This document shows, one piece after another, positions 1 to 10,473 of a stretch of 46,321 nucleotides of DNA; the first letter of the stretch is position 1; each line of letters begins with the position of its first letter. The DNA is from Anaerococcus hydrogenalis DSM 7454. Its GTDB lineage: Bacteria; Bacillota; Clostridia; Tissierellales; Peptoniphilaceae. The notes under the pieces were generated by a model, which saw nothing but the letters and a program-made list of their open reading frames with translations, had not been told where the DNA came from and made no database searches. The stretch spans positions 120,001 to 166,321 of the forward strand of contig NZ_ABXA01000043.1 of NCBI RefSeq assembly GCF_000173355.1, in the 5' to 3' direction. A program made the position numbers and the translations under genes.

Positions 1-52
1 ATTAATTATCTCATTTCCCTAATTACAAGTTAATAGTTTATTTTTATATTCG

Positions 53-87
53 GACCTATTAAAGGAAATCTTTAGTAGGTCTTTTTT
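53..87 (+). terminator. Intrinsic terminator at the left edge
   Basis: A 12-bp stem (outer arms GACCTA at 53-58 and TAGGTC at 76-81, one wobble pair inside, loop GAAAT) is followed by a run of T. It must end a transcript that starts outside the window, because no gene precedes it here. Confidence 0.75.
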
Positions 88-194
88 GTTTACTTAAAAT
101 TATCTTATCTGTCCCAAGAAATATGAGAAGCAAGAATTGTGTATGATGTTAAAAATAAGTGTTATATTCTTGTCTGTTATATGGGAGGTGAATT

Positions 195-296
195 ATGCGA
201 ATAGAAAAACTGAATAAGAAAAAAGAAATTTTATTTGAAGAACACTCAAAAGACTATGTATTAGCAAAACCAAAAATAATAAATAAATTTCGATAA
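195..296 (+). CDS. 33-residue ORF of unknown function
   Basis: ATG at 195 lies five bases after a good ribosome site (GGAGGTG, 184-190). The peptide is basic and starts MRIEKLNKKKEILFEEHSKD. The KKK..x..FEE pattern resembles the start of the large surface protein downstream (KKNRVIFEE), so it may be the remnant of a related YSIRK-type surface protein gene; that is a guess. No signal peptide or domain is visible. No other support for translation. Confidence 0.3.
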   Translation: MRIEKLNKKKEILFEEHSKDYVLAKPKIINKFR

Positions 297-743
297 ATCT
301 CGTCTACTATATTTATGGCATTTTATTTATATAAATGATAATTATATATTATAAGTAAATTTAGATTTAGAGATAATTTAAAACATAAAAACATACTTAT
401 GGAGATATATTCTCACATACGACACTTACTTAAATATTAAAATTTATCAATACTGATCACTCAATTCATGTGTAAGCTGTAGCCTTATTACGAAAAAAAT
501 AATAAATTTATATTAGAGTAGCCTTTTAAAGCTACTCCTTTTTTTACTATATGAACAAAAAGAAAATTGCTATAAAATTATTTAAATTGAAGATTAAAAA
601 TTTAGATTTTTTATGAAACAAATATTTTAAAATATATTTTGAGAAATATATAAAATAAATTTAAAAAATACTTTTAAAAGCTTAAGATGGGGGTATTATT
701 ATAACAAAGAACGTCTTATATATTAAAGAAAGAATGGATAAGT
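297..743. other. AT-rich gene-free stretch
   Basis: No plausible gene on either strand. It holds one terminator (516-545) and the leader of the surface protein gene. An isolated purine-rich site (AAGATGGGGGT near 683-693) has no start codon at a useful distance. The region upstream of the terminator may be decayed coding DNA, but no homology could be read by eye. Confidence 0.5.
516..545 (+). terminator. Intrinsic terminator
   Basis: GAGTAGC (516-522) pairs with GCTACTC (531-537) around an 8-base loop, followed by a T run. It isolates the surface protein gene from anything upstream. Confidence 0.75.
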
Positions 744-3700
744 ATGAAAAAATATAAAAAAAATAGAGTCATATTCGAAGAGAAGGTTTTTGATAAAAAA
801 GAAAACCTATTTATGGAACAAGAAAACTATCCGTTGGACTTGTTTCTTGCATGCTTGGATTTATGATGTTTTTGCCAACATCAAAAGCAAGCGAAGAAGA
901 TACAATTTCAACAAATCAACAAGTTGAAGATAAAAACCAAGTTTTGGACAAAACAGATGATTTTGTTCAAGAAAAAGAAGAAGTCAAACCTTTAAATGAT
1001 CAGACTGATAGCAAAGTTGATAGCGAAGAAAATTTGTCAGAACAAAAGCTAGATGGTCAAAATAAGGAAGAAGATATAATAAAAGAAGAAAAGACTGATG
1101 ATGATTTAGAAAATAAAGAGGAAGAACTATTAACAGCCGAAGAAATTCAAGCCATTAGAGATAGGGCAAATTCACTAGAAAACGATTATTTCTTTAATGG
1201 AAACATGGTAGAAGAATTAAAGGCAGAGCTTAGAAAAGCCAAGGCTGACCCATCAGTAAACTATGAAGAAGCTAAGGCCCGCCTAATAGATGAAGCTATA
1301 CAAAAAAATGCGCCTACTCAAAAAGCCCCAGGGGAAGAAAGAGCAGTAGATGTAAAAGCACCTACAATAAATCCTGTATTGTATGATGCCACAACGATTT
1401 CAGGAGGCAATTTAGTAAAAACTAGAATTAATAAAAAGATTGTAATAGCAACAGTCCATGTAAGCTTAAAAGATAGTAGCGGGACTGAAAAAGCTAATCT
1501 TTCAGTTACACCTAAAAGCGGAACAACATGGAAGGTAGGCTTACCTGAAGGCGTTAAAGTTGCAGAAGGCGATACGGTTACTGTCTACCAACAAATAGGC
1601 GAAGACAAATCAACGGAGGTAACTGCAAAAGCACAAGCGTCTAAGGCATCTTTAAACAAAGATAAACTCAAAATGCCAAGTGGAGAAATTTGGATTGAGC
1701 AATACGTTGCCAATATAGTTAACGATGACGAAAAAGCTGAAGCTTTAGATTTGTTTAATAAAGAAAATACGGATATAGCTGGTGATATTAAGTCTGTAGT
1801 ATTTAAAATCTCTGGCGTAGATTCTAAAACTGCTTCTTATACAGTTAATTATACTGATGGAACAACATCAGGAGAAATACAAGCTCCAGATTTAAGAATA
1901 AACAAAGTCACAGAAACCTCAAGAACACCTGAGATTGAAAGTATTACAATTGCAGACAATGTAATTAAGGGAAAATTGGGTGGAGATGGACCTTTTGATG
2001 GCATAAAGGTACAATTAGTCCTTAATGTTAATAAGGGAAAATCAGGTGATTTTTGTACTGACAAAGGATGTAAAATTGACAAAGACTCGTCTGACCCTAT
2101 AGAGGTAACTGTACAAAAAGATGGAACTTTTTCCTTTACTTTAGAAGAAGGGAAAAGTTTAGATCTCGACCAAATAGTTGGAGTTTTTGTAAAAGAACCC
2201 CACAAATTTATATCTTGTTCTAAAACAACTGTAAAACCAGCAATACCTGAAAAGACAGAAGTTAAAGACCCTAGAAAATTAACTCCTAAAGACAAAAAAG
2301 CAATTGACTCTGCTATAAGAGAAGCAAATACAGTAAATGGAGAATCCAAATTACCAAACGGAACCGGAGACTGGGATGGAGTACCGGCAGTTATTCAATT
2401 TGATGAAAATGGCAATGCAATGATATTTAGTGGAAATGATGTAGCAGGTAATTGGGACCCGAACAATGATTATAAATTTGTTCCAGAAATAAATGAAGAT
2501 GGTTCATACAAGGTAAATGATGGAGCTCAACCAAAAATAACAATCCCGGCTAAAGACCTTCTAAAAAACATTGGGCCAGATGCTCCAAAAATAGAAGAAA
2601 CTGAAGATAAAAAACAAATCACAGTTAATCCTATAAGCAACCCAGCTGACACAGATATAATCGAGCATACCGTAATCTACACAGGCACAGATGGTCAAGA
2701 AAAGAAAATCGTAGCTAAATATGATATAGAAAATAATACATGGACTATCTCAGAAGGTAGCGAATTTGCTAATATTGATTCAAAAACAGGTCTTATAACA
2801 ATAGATAAATTAAAGATCAAAAATGAGACTGAAGTAAAAGCTCTTGTTCAAGACAATGGGGAATATGTAGAAAATTCTGATAAGAAATACTCACTAGAAT
2901 CAAAATTGAAGGTAACAAAAACCAAAGCCGACCAAGTCACAGAACTAGGAGGCCTAGATCCAGTAGAAATCAGAAAATGGGTTGGAGAAGATATTGGTTG
3001 GTCAAAAGGTATAAAAGTTAAAAAAGATGAAAACAAAGAAAGTATAAATAAACTTTTAGAGGGTGCAACAATAACTGATGCTACTGATACAAAAAGAAAT
3101 ACTGAAAAAGAAGGAGATTTTGTTGGTAAAATTTCTGTGAAATTTGATGATGAATCAGAATTAATAGTAGAAAACCAAACCCTATACGTCAGAGACCACA
3201 TCCTACCGATAACAGAAGAAAAAGTACCAACAGACGCCCTAGAAGTAGAATTCAAACTAGGCGAAGGTACAAAGGTAGATAATACTACTAGTGGAGCAAT
3301 AGAAGGTAATAAAGATATTCCAACACATTACTCATCATACAAGGTAAAACCAGGCACAGACCTAAAAGAATATAAGCTCCCATCACTAAATTCATCAGTA
3401 ATTGATAACATAAACCTATCGGCAAAAAAAGGCTACACAGAAGCAGTATGGAAAGATAAAAATAATGGTAAAAACTTTGTAGCAAGTACTGATAACAAAG
3501 TCTTCACAGCCACAGCCACAAAAACCTATGATGTAACCCTACAGGGAAACAATGGTAAAGATGATGAAAAAGACCAAGTAAAAATTTTCAAAACTGGAGA
3601 AACATATACTTTACCAGCTGGTAATACCTTCACCCCACCAAACGAAAACCAAGAATTCTCTGGATGGAAGATAGACGGAGATACCACTCTCAAAAACCCA

Positions 3701-6497
3701 GGAGACCCAATAACAGTAGATGGCGACAAAGTAATAAAAGCCATCTGGAAGCCAATAGAATTCAAGGTAACATTCAAAACAGAAGATGGTGCAACAGGAA
3801 CAATGGACCCAGTAACCGTCAAAAAAGGCGATGGATATGAAATTCCAAAACCTACATTTAAACCAGATGAGAATAAAGAATTCGCTGGCTGGAAAATTGA
3901 AGGCCAAGAAGGACTTAAACAAGCTAAAGATAAAATAGATAAAATCTCAGGAGATGTAACCCTAATAGCCACATGGAAAAATATCCAAGTCAACGTAACT
4001 TACGATGCTAACAGTGGTAAGGGCAAAATGACCGAAACAGCCAAAGACAAAGGATCAAAATATACTGTAAAAGATAACAAATTTGATGCCCCAGATACAA
4101 CCCAAGAATTCGATACATGGGAAATAGACGGCAAGAGAGTAGCTCCAGGCACAGAAATAGAACTAACCAAAGATAATACCGTAATAAAAGCCCTCTGGAA
4201 AAAAAATCCAAGTAAATGTCACCTACGATGCTAACGGTGGTTCAAGAACTATGGAAGGTAAAAAAGTAGACAAAGGCTCAAACTACACAGTATTACCAAA
4301 TGATTTTAAAGCTCCAGACGATACACAAGAATTTGACACTTGGGAAGTAAATGGAGAAAAAGTAGCCCCAGGAACAGAAATCAAAGTTGATGATAACACT
4401 GTAATAAAAGCTCTTTGGAAAAAGATCCAAGTAAATGTCACCTACGATGCTAACGGTGGTTCAGGAACTATGGAAGGTAAAAAAGTAGATAAAGGCTCAG
4501 ACTATACAGTATTACCAAATGGCTTCAAATCCCCAGATGACACCCAAGAATTTAGTCATTGGGAAATAGATGGAAAAGAAGTTGAAGCAAACAAAGCAAT
4601 TAAAATTGATAAAGATACTAAAATTAAAGCTATTTGGAAAGACATTGAATACAAAGTTACTTTTAATGGAAATACAGGAACGGGTAGTATGCCTGAAAAA
4701 TTAGTAAAAAAAGGTAATGAATATGAACTACCTGCAAATAGATTTACTGCTCCAGAAAACAAAATATTTAGCCACTGGAAAATTGGAAATGAAGATAAAA
4801 ATCCAGGTGATAAAATTACTGTAAATGGAGATACCGAAGTTATAGCTATCTGGAAAGATATCAAAGTAAAAGTAAGCTACAATTCCAATGGTGGAAGCGG
4901 AACAATGGACGGTGCTGAACTAACAAAAGGTTCGACCTACAAGCTATCATCCAATAAGTTCACCGCACCAGCAAACAAAGAATTTGCAGGCTGGAAAATA
5001 GGCGAAAAAGAATACGCACCAGATGCAGAAATCATCGTAAACGAAGATACAACAGTCAAAGCAATCTGGAAAGACAAAACACCTGAGACCCCACCAGTAG
5101 AAAATTACACAGTAAGTTTCAAAACAGAAACTGGTGCAACAGGTACAATGCTAGATCAAACAGTAGCAAAAGGAAAATACACTCTACCAAATCCAACATT
5201 TACAGCAGAAAAAGGCAAAGAATTTGCAGGCTGGAAAGTAGGAGAAGGTACAGACCTTAAGACAGTAGGAAGTGAAATAGACATCACAGGAAATGTCACC
5301 CTAACAGCAGTTTGGAAAGGTGAAGTTACAGAAACAGTTAAAGTAAGCTACGACGCTAATGGCGGTAGCGGAACTATGGAAGGCAAAGAACTAACAAAAG
5401 GTTCAACCTACAAACTATTAGCCAATGGGTTTACCGCCCCAGAAAACAAAGAATTTGATACATGGGAAGTAAATGGAGAAAAATTATCTCCAAACTCAAA
5501 AATAACTGTAGACAAAGACACCGTAATCAAAGCCATCTGGAAAAATAAAATACCTGAAACTCCACCAGTAGAAAATTACACAGTAAGTTTCAAAACAGAA
5601 GCTGGTGCAACAGGTACAATGCTAGATCAAACAGTAGCAAAAGGAAAATACACTCTACCAAATCCAACATTTACAGCAGAAAAAGGCAAAGAATTTGCAG
5701 GCTGGAGAGTAGGAGAAGGTACAGACCTTAAGACAGTAGGAAGTGAAATAGACATCACAGGAAATGTCACCCTAACAGCAGTTTGGAAAGGTGATGAGCC
5801 TGAAACTCCACCAGCTACAGAAACATTCAAAGTAAGCTATGATGCTAATGGTGGATCTGGAACAATGACAGGTGCTGAACTTAAAAAAGGTTCAACCTAC
5901 AAACTATTAGCCAATGGCTTTAAAGCTCCAGATAAGAAAAAATTCAAAGGCTGGAAAATAGGTGAAACAGAATACGCTGCAGGAGATGAAATCACTGTAA
6001 ATGAGAATACAACAGTAACAGCCATTTGGGAAGATATAACAACAGATCCAAGTACCCCAGATTCAGGCACAAATCCAGACCAAGGTGGGGATAAACCAAA
6101 CCCAGGAACAAGACCGGGCGAAGGAGACAATCCAGATAAGCCAGGAACAAGACCAGGTGAAGGAGACAATCCAGATAAACCAGGCACAAGACCAGGTGAA
6201 GGAGATAATCCAGAAAATCCAGATAAACCAGGAGAAAATCCAAGACCTCGTACAAAGCCAAATGGTGGAGAAAATATTTCTAAACCAAAACCAGATGATG
6301 ATAAAATTACTAAAAAACCTGAAGATAATAAAGAAAATTCTCTAAATAATAGAAAAGTTCAAGTAACTAGGACAAAAGATGTGAAAGAAAATGTTCAAAC
6401 AGGAGTAGAGTCTTTAGGAAAAATAGGAGGAATTTTATCAGCAGCTATTGCAGGTTTGTTTGCAAGTAAAAAAAGAAAAAATAATAAATTTTATTAA
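744..6497 (+). CDS. Giant YSIRK-type repeat surface protein (frameshifted twice as assembled)
   Basis: Cell-wall surface protein of about 1,917 residues once two poly-A indels are corrected. Start ATG 744 gives MKKYKKNRVIFEEKVFDKK. A seventh A in the run at 795-800 would join this to the signal peptide RKPIYGTRKLSVGLVSCMLG, a YSIRK variant cut near SKA-SEE. The run of 8 A at 4199-4206 is one too long and splits the reading frame again (pieces 851-4234 and 4251-6497). Order: acidic Lys/Glu-rich segment, non-repeat region with two clustered cysteine sites (FCTDKGCK and ISCSK), 11 InlB/Listeria-Bacteroides repeats, Pro/Gly-rich wall-spanning repeats, then NVQTG, a hydrophobic helix and KKRKNN. 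The sorting motif lacks the usual Leu-Pro. It probably acts in adhesion or host binding, which is inference. The ribosome site before 744 is weak. Confidence 0.85.
5091..5323 (+). repeat. Near-identical 233-bp repeat, copy 1
   Basis: This stretch recurs at 5562-5794 with only two base differences. Other units in the array are much more diverged, so this pair is a recent duplication or a gene-conversion product. Confidence 0.9.
5562..5794 (+). repeat. Near-identical 233-bp repeat, copy 2
   Basis: Second copy, offset by 471 bp from the first. The two changes give one Thr to Ala and one Lys to Arg replacement. Recombination between copies would remove or add exactly two repeat modules. Confidence 0.9.
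6102..6218 (+). repeat. Three 39-bp tandem repeats (wall-spanning region)
   Basis: Three 39-bp units at 6102, 6141 and 6180 encode PGTRPGEGDNPDK-like peptides. Pro/Gly/Asp-rich repeats of this kind thread surface proteins through peptidoglycan. The last unit is slightly diverged. Confidence 0.9.
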
Positions 6498-6502
6498 ATG
6501 AG

Positions 6503-6550
6503 AAAAGCGATGAAGTAAGCTAGCCAGTCTATCTTACTCATCGCTTTTTT
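6503..6550 (+). terminator. Terminator of the surface protein gene
   Basis: AGCGATGA (6506-6513) pairs with TCATCGCT (6538-6545), and GTAAG with CTTAC inside it. A T run follows. Confidence 0.85.
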
Positions 6551-6690
6551 AAGTTATTTTAAATTTATATAAAAATATATAAATATTACAGTGATAATTA
6601 ATATACTAGATTAATTTTAGGAAAATCTCTCATATTATACTTTTAAATTTGGGTATAAAATTTTTAGAAATATATTTTAGGGTGAATTGT

Positions 6691-7605
6691 ATGGTTATTT
6701 TTAAACTTTTATTAATAATATTAATTTTTATTTTTTTGAATTTTTTACTTAATAAATTTTTATTGTTTAAGGAAAAAGATAAAATAAAAGGCTATGGGAA
6801 AAAGATTGAAGTTTTTGGTAAGAAAATGAATGTAGTTGAAAAAGGATTTGAAAATAATAAGATAATAATTTTAAGTCCTGGTTATGGGACTATTGGTCCT
6901 GGGCTTGATTTTTTGCCCTTGATTGATAATTTATCCAAAGATTTTCATGTGGTGGCGATTGAGCCTTTTGGATATGGGGATTCGGATTTTTGTGGAAATT
7001 CTAGAAGTGTAGAAAATATTACTTTTGAGTTGCACGAAGTTATAAAAAAGTTGGGATATAAAAAATATATTTTATGTTCTCATTCAATTTCAGGCATTTA
7101 CTCAATATATTACTTAAACAAATATAAAGATGAAGTTATTGGATTTGTTGGCATGGATACATCAGTTCCTAATCAATTAAAATATACTGGAAATATATTT
7201 TTTCCAAATCTTAGAAAATATTCAAATAAGTTAGGTTTTATTAGGCTTATATCATTTTTTAAGGCTGATTTTTTTATTGCAGGTAATAAATATTATAGTA
7301 AAAATATAAAAAATCAGCTAAGATATAGGCTTTATAGGGATTTTGCAAATGAAGATAATTTGAATGAGGGTATAAATTTTGAGAAAAATTGGAAAAGGAT
7401 CAAAAATTTAACCTATCCTGAAAATATTAAAAAAATATTTATTCTTGTTAAAAAAGAGAAAGGAAAGAAGGACTGGAGATATATTGAAACTAAAAATTCT
7501 TTTTTAAATAAAAAGGGGAAGATTTATTTGCTTGAAGGAAGCCATTATATTTTTAGGGATAAATTTATGGAAATTTCTAAAATTATTAGGGATGAATTCT
7601 TATAG
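6691..7605 (+). CDS. Membrane-anchored alpha/beta hydrolase
   Basis: 304-residue protein with one N-terminal membrane helix (VIFKLLLIILIFIFLNFLL), which probably holds the enzyme on the outer face of the membrane. The alpha/beta hydrolase fold shows an oxyanion strand (IILSPGYGT), a nucleophile elbow CSHSISG (Ser in place of the usual first Gly) near residue 130, and a late catalytic His in EGSHYIF. Start 6691 is preferred over an in-frame TTG at 6649 because AGGGTGA sits just before it. Substrate unknown. It stands alone, convergent with the K+ channel gene. Confidence 0.75.
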   Translation: MVIFKLLLIILIFIFLNFLLNKFLLFKEKDKIKGYGKKIEVFGKKMNVVEKGFENNKIIILSPGYGTIGPGLDFLPLIDNLSKDFHVVAIEPFGYGDSDFCGNSRSVENITFELHEVIKKLGYKKYILCSHSISGIYSIYYLNKYKDEVIGFVGMDTSVPNQLKYTGNIFFPNLRKYSNKLGFIRLISFFKADFFIAGNKYYSKNIKNQLRYRLYRDFANEDNLNEGINFEKNWKRIKNLTYPENIKKIFILVKKEKGKKDWRYIETKNSFLNKKGKIYLLEGSHYIFRDKFMEISKIIRDEFL

Positions 7606-7610
7606 AAAAA

Positions 7611-7631
7611 GGCTATTTTTTATTAATAGCC
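7611..7631. terminator. Bidirectional terminator
   Basis: GGCTATT (7611-7617) pairs with AATAGCC (7625-7631) between two convergent genes, with T-rich sequence on both strands. Confidence 0.8.
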
Positions 7632-8639
7632 TTATTTTAATACTTCTCCTAAATATTTTAATTTATCAACTTGTTCTTCTCGACCCAGAACTATAAGAAC
7701 ATCTCCAATTTTAAAAGTATAGTCTACAGGTGGATTGAAGATCATTTCTTTATCTTCAAATTTTTTGATTGCAAGTACTATAAGTCCTGTTTTTTGGGGG
7801 ATTTGAGCTTGGAGTATGGTTTTATTTTCAAGGTAGGAGTCTTTTTTTACAATTACTTCTTCAAGGTCAAGTTCTACATCTCCAATTCTTGTTGCCACAT
7901 CCAAAAATGAAATTATATTAGGTTTTATCATTAAAGATGCCATTCTTTTTCCACTAATTTCAACTGCTGATAGGGTTTTGTTTGCACCTACTTTTAATAA
8001 TTTTTTACTGCCTGCTTTTGTGATAGAATTTGCTATTATATATATTTTTTTGTTTAAATTTCTTGCTGTAAGTACGGTTACTATGTTATCAACTTCAGAA
8101 TCCAAAGTTGAAATTAGGCCTTTGGCTTTTGTAATTCCGGCTTTTTCTAAAATCTCTTCTTCAGTAGAATGGCCTTCTATAACTAAAATATTATGGTGAC
8201 TATAATCATCAAGGTCCTCATGTTTGTCTGTTATAACAACAAAATCTAATTTTTCATCTACAAATTTATTTATAATTACTTCTGCTAGTTCACCAGACCC
8301 ACAAATTATATAATGGTTATTTAAGGCTGCGATTTTTCTTTCCATCTTATTTCCCTTCCATAAATCTAAAAACTTTCCTTCTACAAGCATAGCTACAACT
8401 GTTGTAAATGCATAACCAACTATACCAACTCCTAAAAATATCATTATTACCGAAAAAATTTCAGATTGGTTGCTGGTTTTTCCTAACTCAGTAAAACCTA
8501 CAGTTGATATAGTAATAACAGTCATATATAAGGCATCTACAAAGTCTATTTCTAATAATTTCATATAACCAATTATGCCAATAATTAACAAAAGAACAAA
8601 GGCATAAAAAATAAATTTAAGTTTTCTTTTCTCTTCCAT
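7632..8639 (-). CDS. Two-TM potassium channel with RCK/TrkA domains
   Basis: 335-residue channel subunit. Residues 1-90 hold two membrane helices flanking a pore loop with the K+ selectivity filter TVGF (STVGFTELG). A Rossmann-type TrkA-N (RCK) domain follows with IICGSGELA as the nucleotide loop, then a TrkA-C domain over the last ~75 residues. This is the MthK-like layout: ligand binding to the cytosolic ring gates K+ flux. The ribosome site GAGGAGAT precedes the ATG. The gene is divergent from the beta-lactamase-like gene and appears to be a single-gene unit. Confidence 0.85.
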   Translation of the reverse strand: MEEKRKLKFIFYAFVLLLIIGIIGYMKLLEIDFVDALYMTVITISTVGFTELGKTSNQSEIFSVIMIFLGVGIVGYAFTTVVAMLVEGKFLDLWKGNKMERKIAALNNHYIICGSGELAEVIINKFVDEKLDFVVITDKHEDLDDYSHHNILVIEGHSTEEEILEKAGITKAKGLISTLDSEVDNIVTVLTARNLNKKIYIIANSITKAGSKKLLKVGANKTLSAVEISGKRMASLMIKPNIISFLDVATRIGDVELDLEEVIVKKDSYLENKTILQAQIPQKTGLIVLAIKKFEDKEMIFNPPVDYTFKIGDVLIVLGREEQVDKLKYLGEVLK

Positions 8640-8731
8640 AATATCTCCTCGTTGCTTTGATTATAATATAATTTGTTAGAAAATACTAAAATACTTATTA
8701 ACTGCTATTAATATTTTAAAAATAATTGTAT

Positions 8732-8760
8732 TTGACACTTAGATTTATATAGTCTAGCAT
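8732..8760 (+). promoter_or_regulatory. Putative sigma-A promoter
   Basis: TTGACA (8732-8737) with a 17-base spacer to TAGCAT (8755-8760), about 34 bases before the beta-lactamase-like start codon. The -35 is perfect and the -10 is weak. Confidence 0.45.
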
Positions 8761-8793
8761 TTAATTAGATATTAAAAAAATTTTGAGGAGAAT

Positions 8794-9741
8794 ATGAAAA
8801 ATAAGTTAAGATATTTATTTATTATTTTTTTAATCATAATTGTGGCAATTTTTATTATAAATTCTACAAATAAAAATATTAAGAAAAATAATAAGAGGAT
8901 AATTATTGATGAAAAAAATAGTAATAATTATGTAAAAAAGAACAAGAAAGAAAAAGATGATGAAGTAGGTAAGGATAAAATTTTATCAGAAAAAATAGAA
9001 GAAATTATCGATCAGGAGTGTGGAAATTTGGAAGGGGATTGGCAGGTGGCTGTTGATTCTTTAGATGGTGATTCTGATATTTCTATTTATAAAAGTTCAA
9101 ATTCTAAAATAGAAAGTCTTCCTTCAGCATCAACAATTAAAATTTTCCTCGCTCTTGAGGCTTATAGGCAGGTTGAAGAGGGGATTTTGGATGAAAAAAA
9201 TGTTGAAAATGATATTTATTTGATGTTAAAAGATTCTAATAATGAGTCTGCAAATAGGCTGATTGATTTGATTGGAAACTATGACATGGAAGTTTCTAGT
9301 CAAAAAATTAATGATACAATAAAAAAAATTACTGGAGAAAATAAAACGGGACTATATAGGAAGATGCTCTATGAGGGAAAGGAAAATATGGCAAGTGCTA
9401 CAGATTTAAATATGGCCCTTAGGGATATTTATTTTGGAAAATATGTAAATAAAGTTCATTCAAAAAAGATGATGGAGGCCATGGCAGAAAATAATACTAC
9501 TTCCAAATTTAAATTATTGGGAAATTTACCCAAAGATGCTAAGGGATATTCAAAGTCTGGAGAAATACCTGATAAGGGGGTTGAAAATGATGTAGCTATT
9601 ATAAGTATCGGTGGAAAAGTTTTTGCTATTTCTTTTTTAAGTCAGTATCCAAATCCTGTAAGTCATGGACAAGGTCCACAATTTACTTGTATGCAAAATC
9701 TTGGTAAAAAAATAAGTGAAGCTTTTTTACAATATAATTAA
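8794..9741 (+). CDS. Class A beta-lactamase-like serine hydrolase
   Basis: 315 residues: an N-terminal membrane helix with no clear lipobox, a Lys-rich linker, then a beta-lactamase/transpeptidase fold from about residue 70. The active-site motif SASTIK (Ser near 112) matches SxxK, SNNESA near 147 stands for SDN, and GYSKSGE near 254 stands for KTG. Family knowledge says these are penicillin-interactive enzymes facing the outside. Whether this one hydrolyses beta-lactams or serves another peptidase role cannot be read here. GAGGAG precedes the start. Confidence 0.75.
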   Translation: MKNKLRYLFIIFLIIIVAIFIINSTNKNIKKNNKRIIIDEKNSNNYVKKNKKEKDDEVGKDKILSEKIEEIIDQECGNLEGDWQVAVDSLDGDSDISIYKSSNSKIESLPSASTIKIFLALEAYRQVEEGILDEKNVENDIYLMLKDSNNESANRLIDLIGNYDMEVSSQKINDTIKKITGENKTGLYRKMLYEGKENMASATDLNMALRDIYFGKYVNKVHSKKMMEAMAENNTTSKFKLLGNLPKDAKGYSKSGEIPDKGVENDVAIISIGGKVFAISFLSQYPNPVSHGQGPQFTCMQNLGKKISEAFLQYN

Positions 9742-9742
9742 T

Positions 9743-9781
9743 AAAAGCTCTTAAAATAGTAATATTATTTTAAGAACTTTT
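9743..9781. terminator. Bidirectional terminator
   Basis: AAAAG and TCTTAAAATA pair with TATTTTAAGA and CTTTT, one mismatch between the two blocks, between convergent genes. Confidence 0.75.
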
Positions 9782-9786
9782 GTTTT

Positions 9787-10344
9787 TTATTTTCTGATTA
9801 ATCTTTTTACCATTAAAATAATAGAAATTATCATCATGATAATCGCTAGAATTGTAAAAATAGTAAAAAATATTTTTATAGGTCCATCAATCTTATCAAC
9901 TAAAAAATTAGCCTTGTAAAGAAATTTTTTAATATAGGAAAAGTATTCAAAAGTATCCAATCCTTTAAAACCCCTAAGTATATTTTTAAATAATGATAGG
10001 GCTGGTTTAATTAAAATAAAAGAAATGACATAGAAAATTAGAGACAAAACATTAGCTCCAATTTCAACTATTTCTAAAGCTTTAAAACTTTTATTAAAAA
10101 TTAAGCTTATAGAAAATAGGATAAGGCTTAGTATTAAAAATAGTAAAATTAAATAATATACATTTACAATTGACGATAAACTATTTGGTAAAGTTTTCAA
10201 ATTTATTTTTTCTAAATTAGAAAAAGACTTAATTAAACTTGAAAATCTACCTAAAAATATAAATGAAAGACCTAAAACTATAAATTTAAATATTAAGCAC
10301 AGGATAATACTCATACTTCTTATCTTAAAATTTGTATTTCTCAT
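9787..10344 (-). CDS. Four-helix membrane protein of unknown function
   Basis: 185 residues with four predicted membrane segments (about 10-32, 62-84, 95-115, 155-180) and short basic loops. No motif or family was recognised. AAGGAG lies just before the ATG. It is a single gene between the convergent beta-lactamase-like gene and the divergent YwaF-like gene, so context gives no function. Confidence 0.65.
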   Translation of the reverse strand: MRNTNFKIRSMSIILCLIFKFIVLGLSFIFLGRFSSLIKSFSNLEKINLKTLPNSLSSIVNVYYLILLFLILSLILFSISLIFNKSFKALEIVEIGANVLSLIFYVISFILIKPALSLFKNILRGFKGLDTFEYFSYIKKFLYKANFLVDKIDGPIKIFFTIFTILAIIMMIISIILMVKRLIRK

Positions 10345-10473
10345 TTTTTCTCCTTTTAAATTTTTAAAAACATTCTTTAGTTTATATTTAACCTTATCTT
10401 AAGCTTTCTAAACATAATACTTATGGACTAAAATTAAAAAATATTATATAATAACAAGAAATTAGGAGTTATA

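Larger units (their letters stand above)
3526..6040 (+). repeat. Eleven tandem InlB-type (Flg_new/List_Bact) repeats
   Basis: Eleven units of about 70-78 residues, each running from a VxYDANGGSGTM-like strand through GSxYxL and F.GW to a closing AIWK. The best conserved are at about 4207-4425 and 4426-4644. Such units form small beta-grasp-like modules in Gram-positive surface proteins. Units 3-6 abut directly, whereas units 7-11 are joined by short PETPP linkers. Confidence 0.85.

Noticed and set aside
5091-6218. CRISPR-like array
   Set aside because: The repeats are in-frame protein repeats without unique spacers. No array was seen anywhere in the window.
8794-9741. Proven beta-lactam resistance gene
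   Set aside because: Motifs support the fold, but SDN is SNN and KTG is KSG, and the sequence alone does not show beta-lactam hydrolysis.
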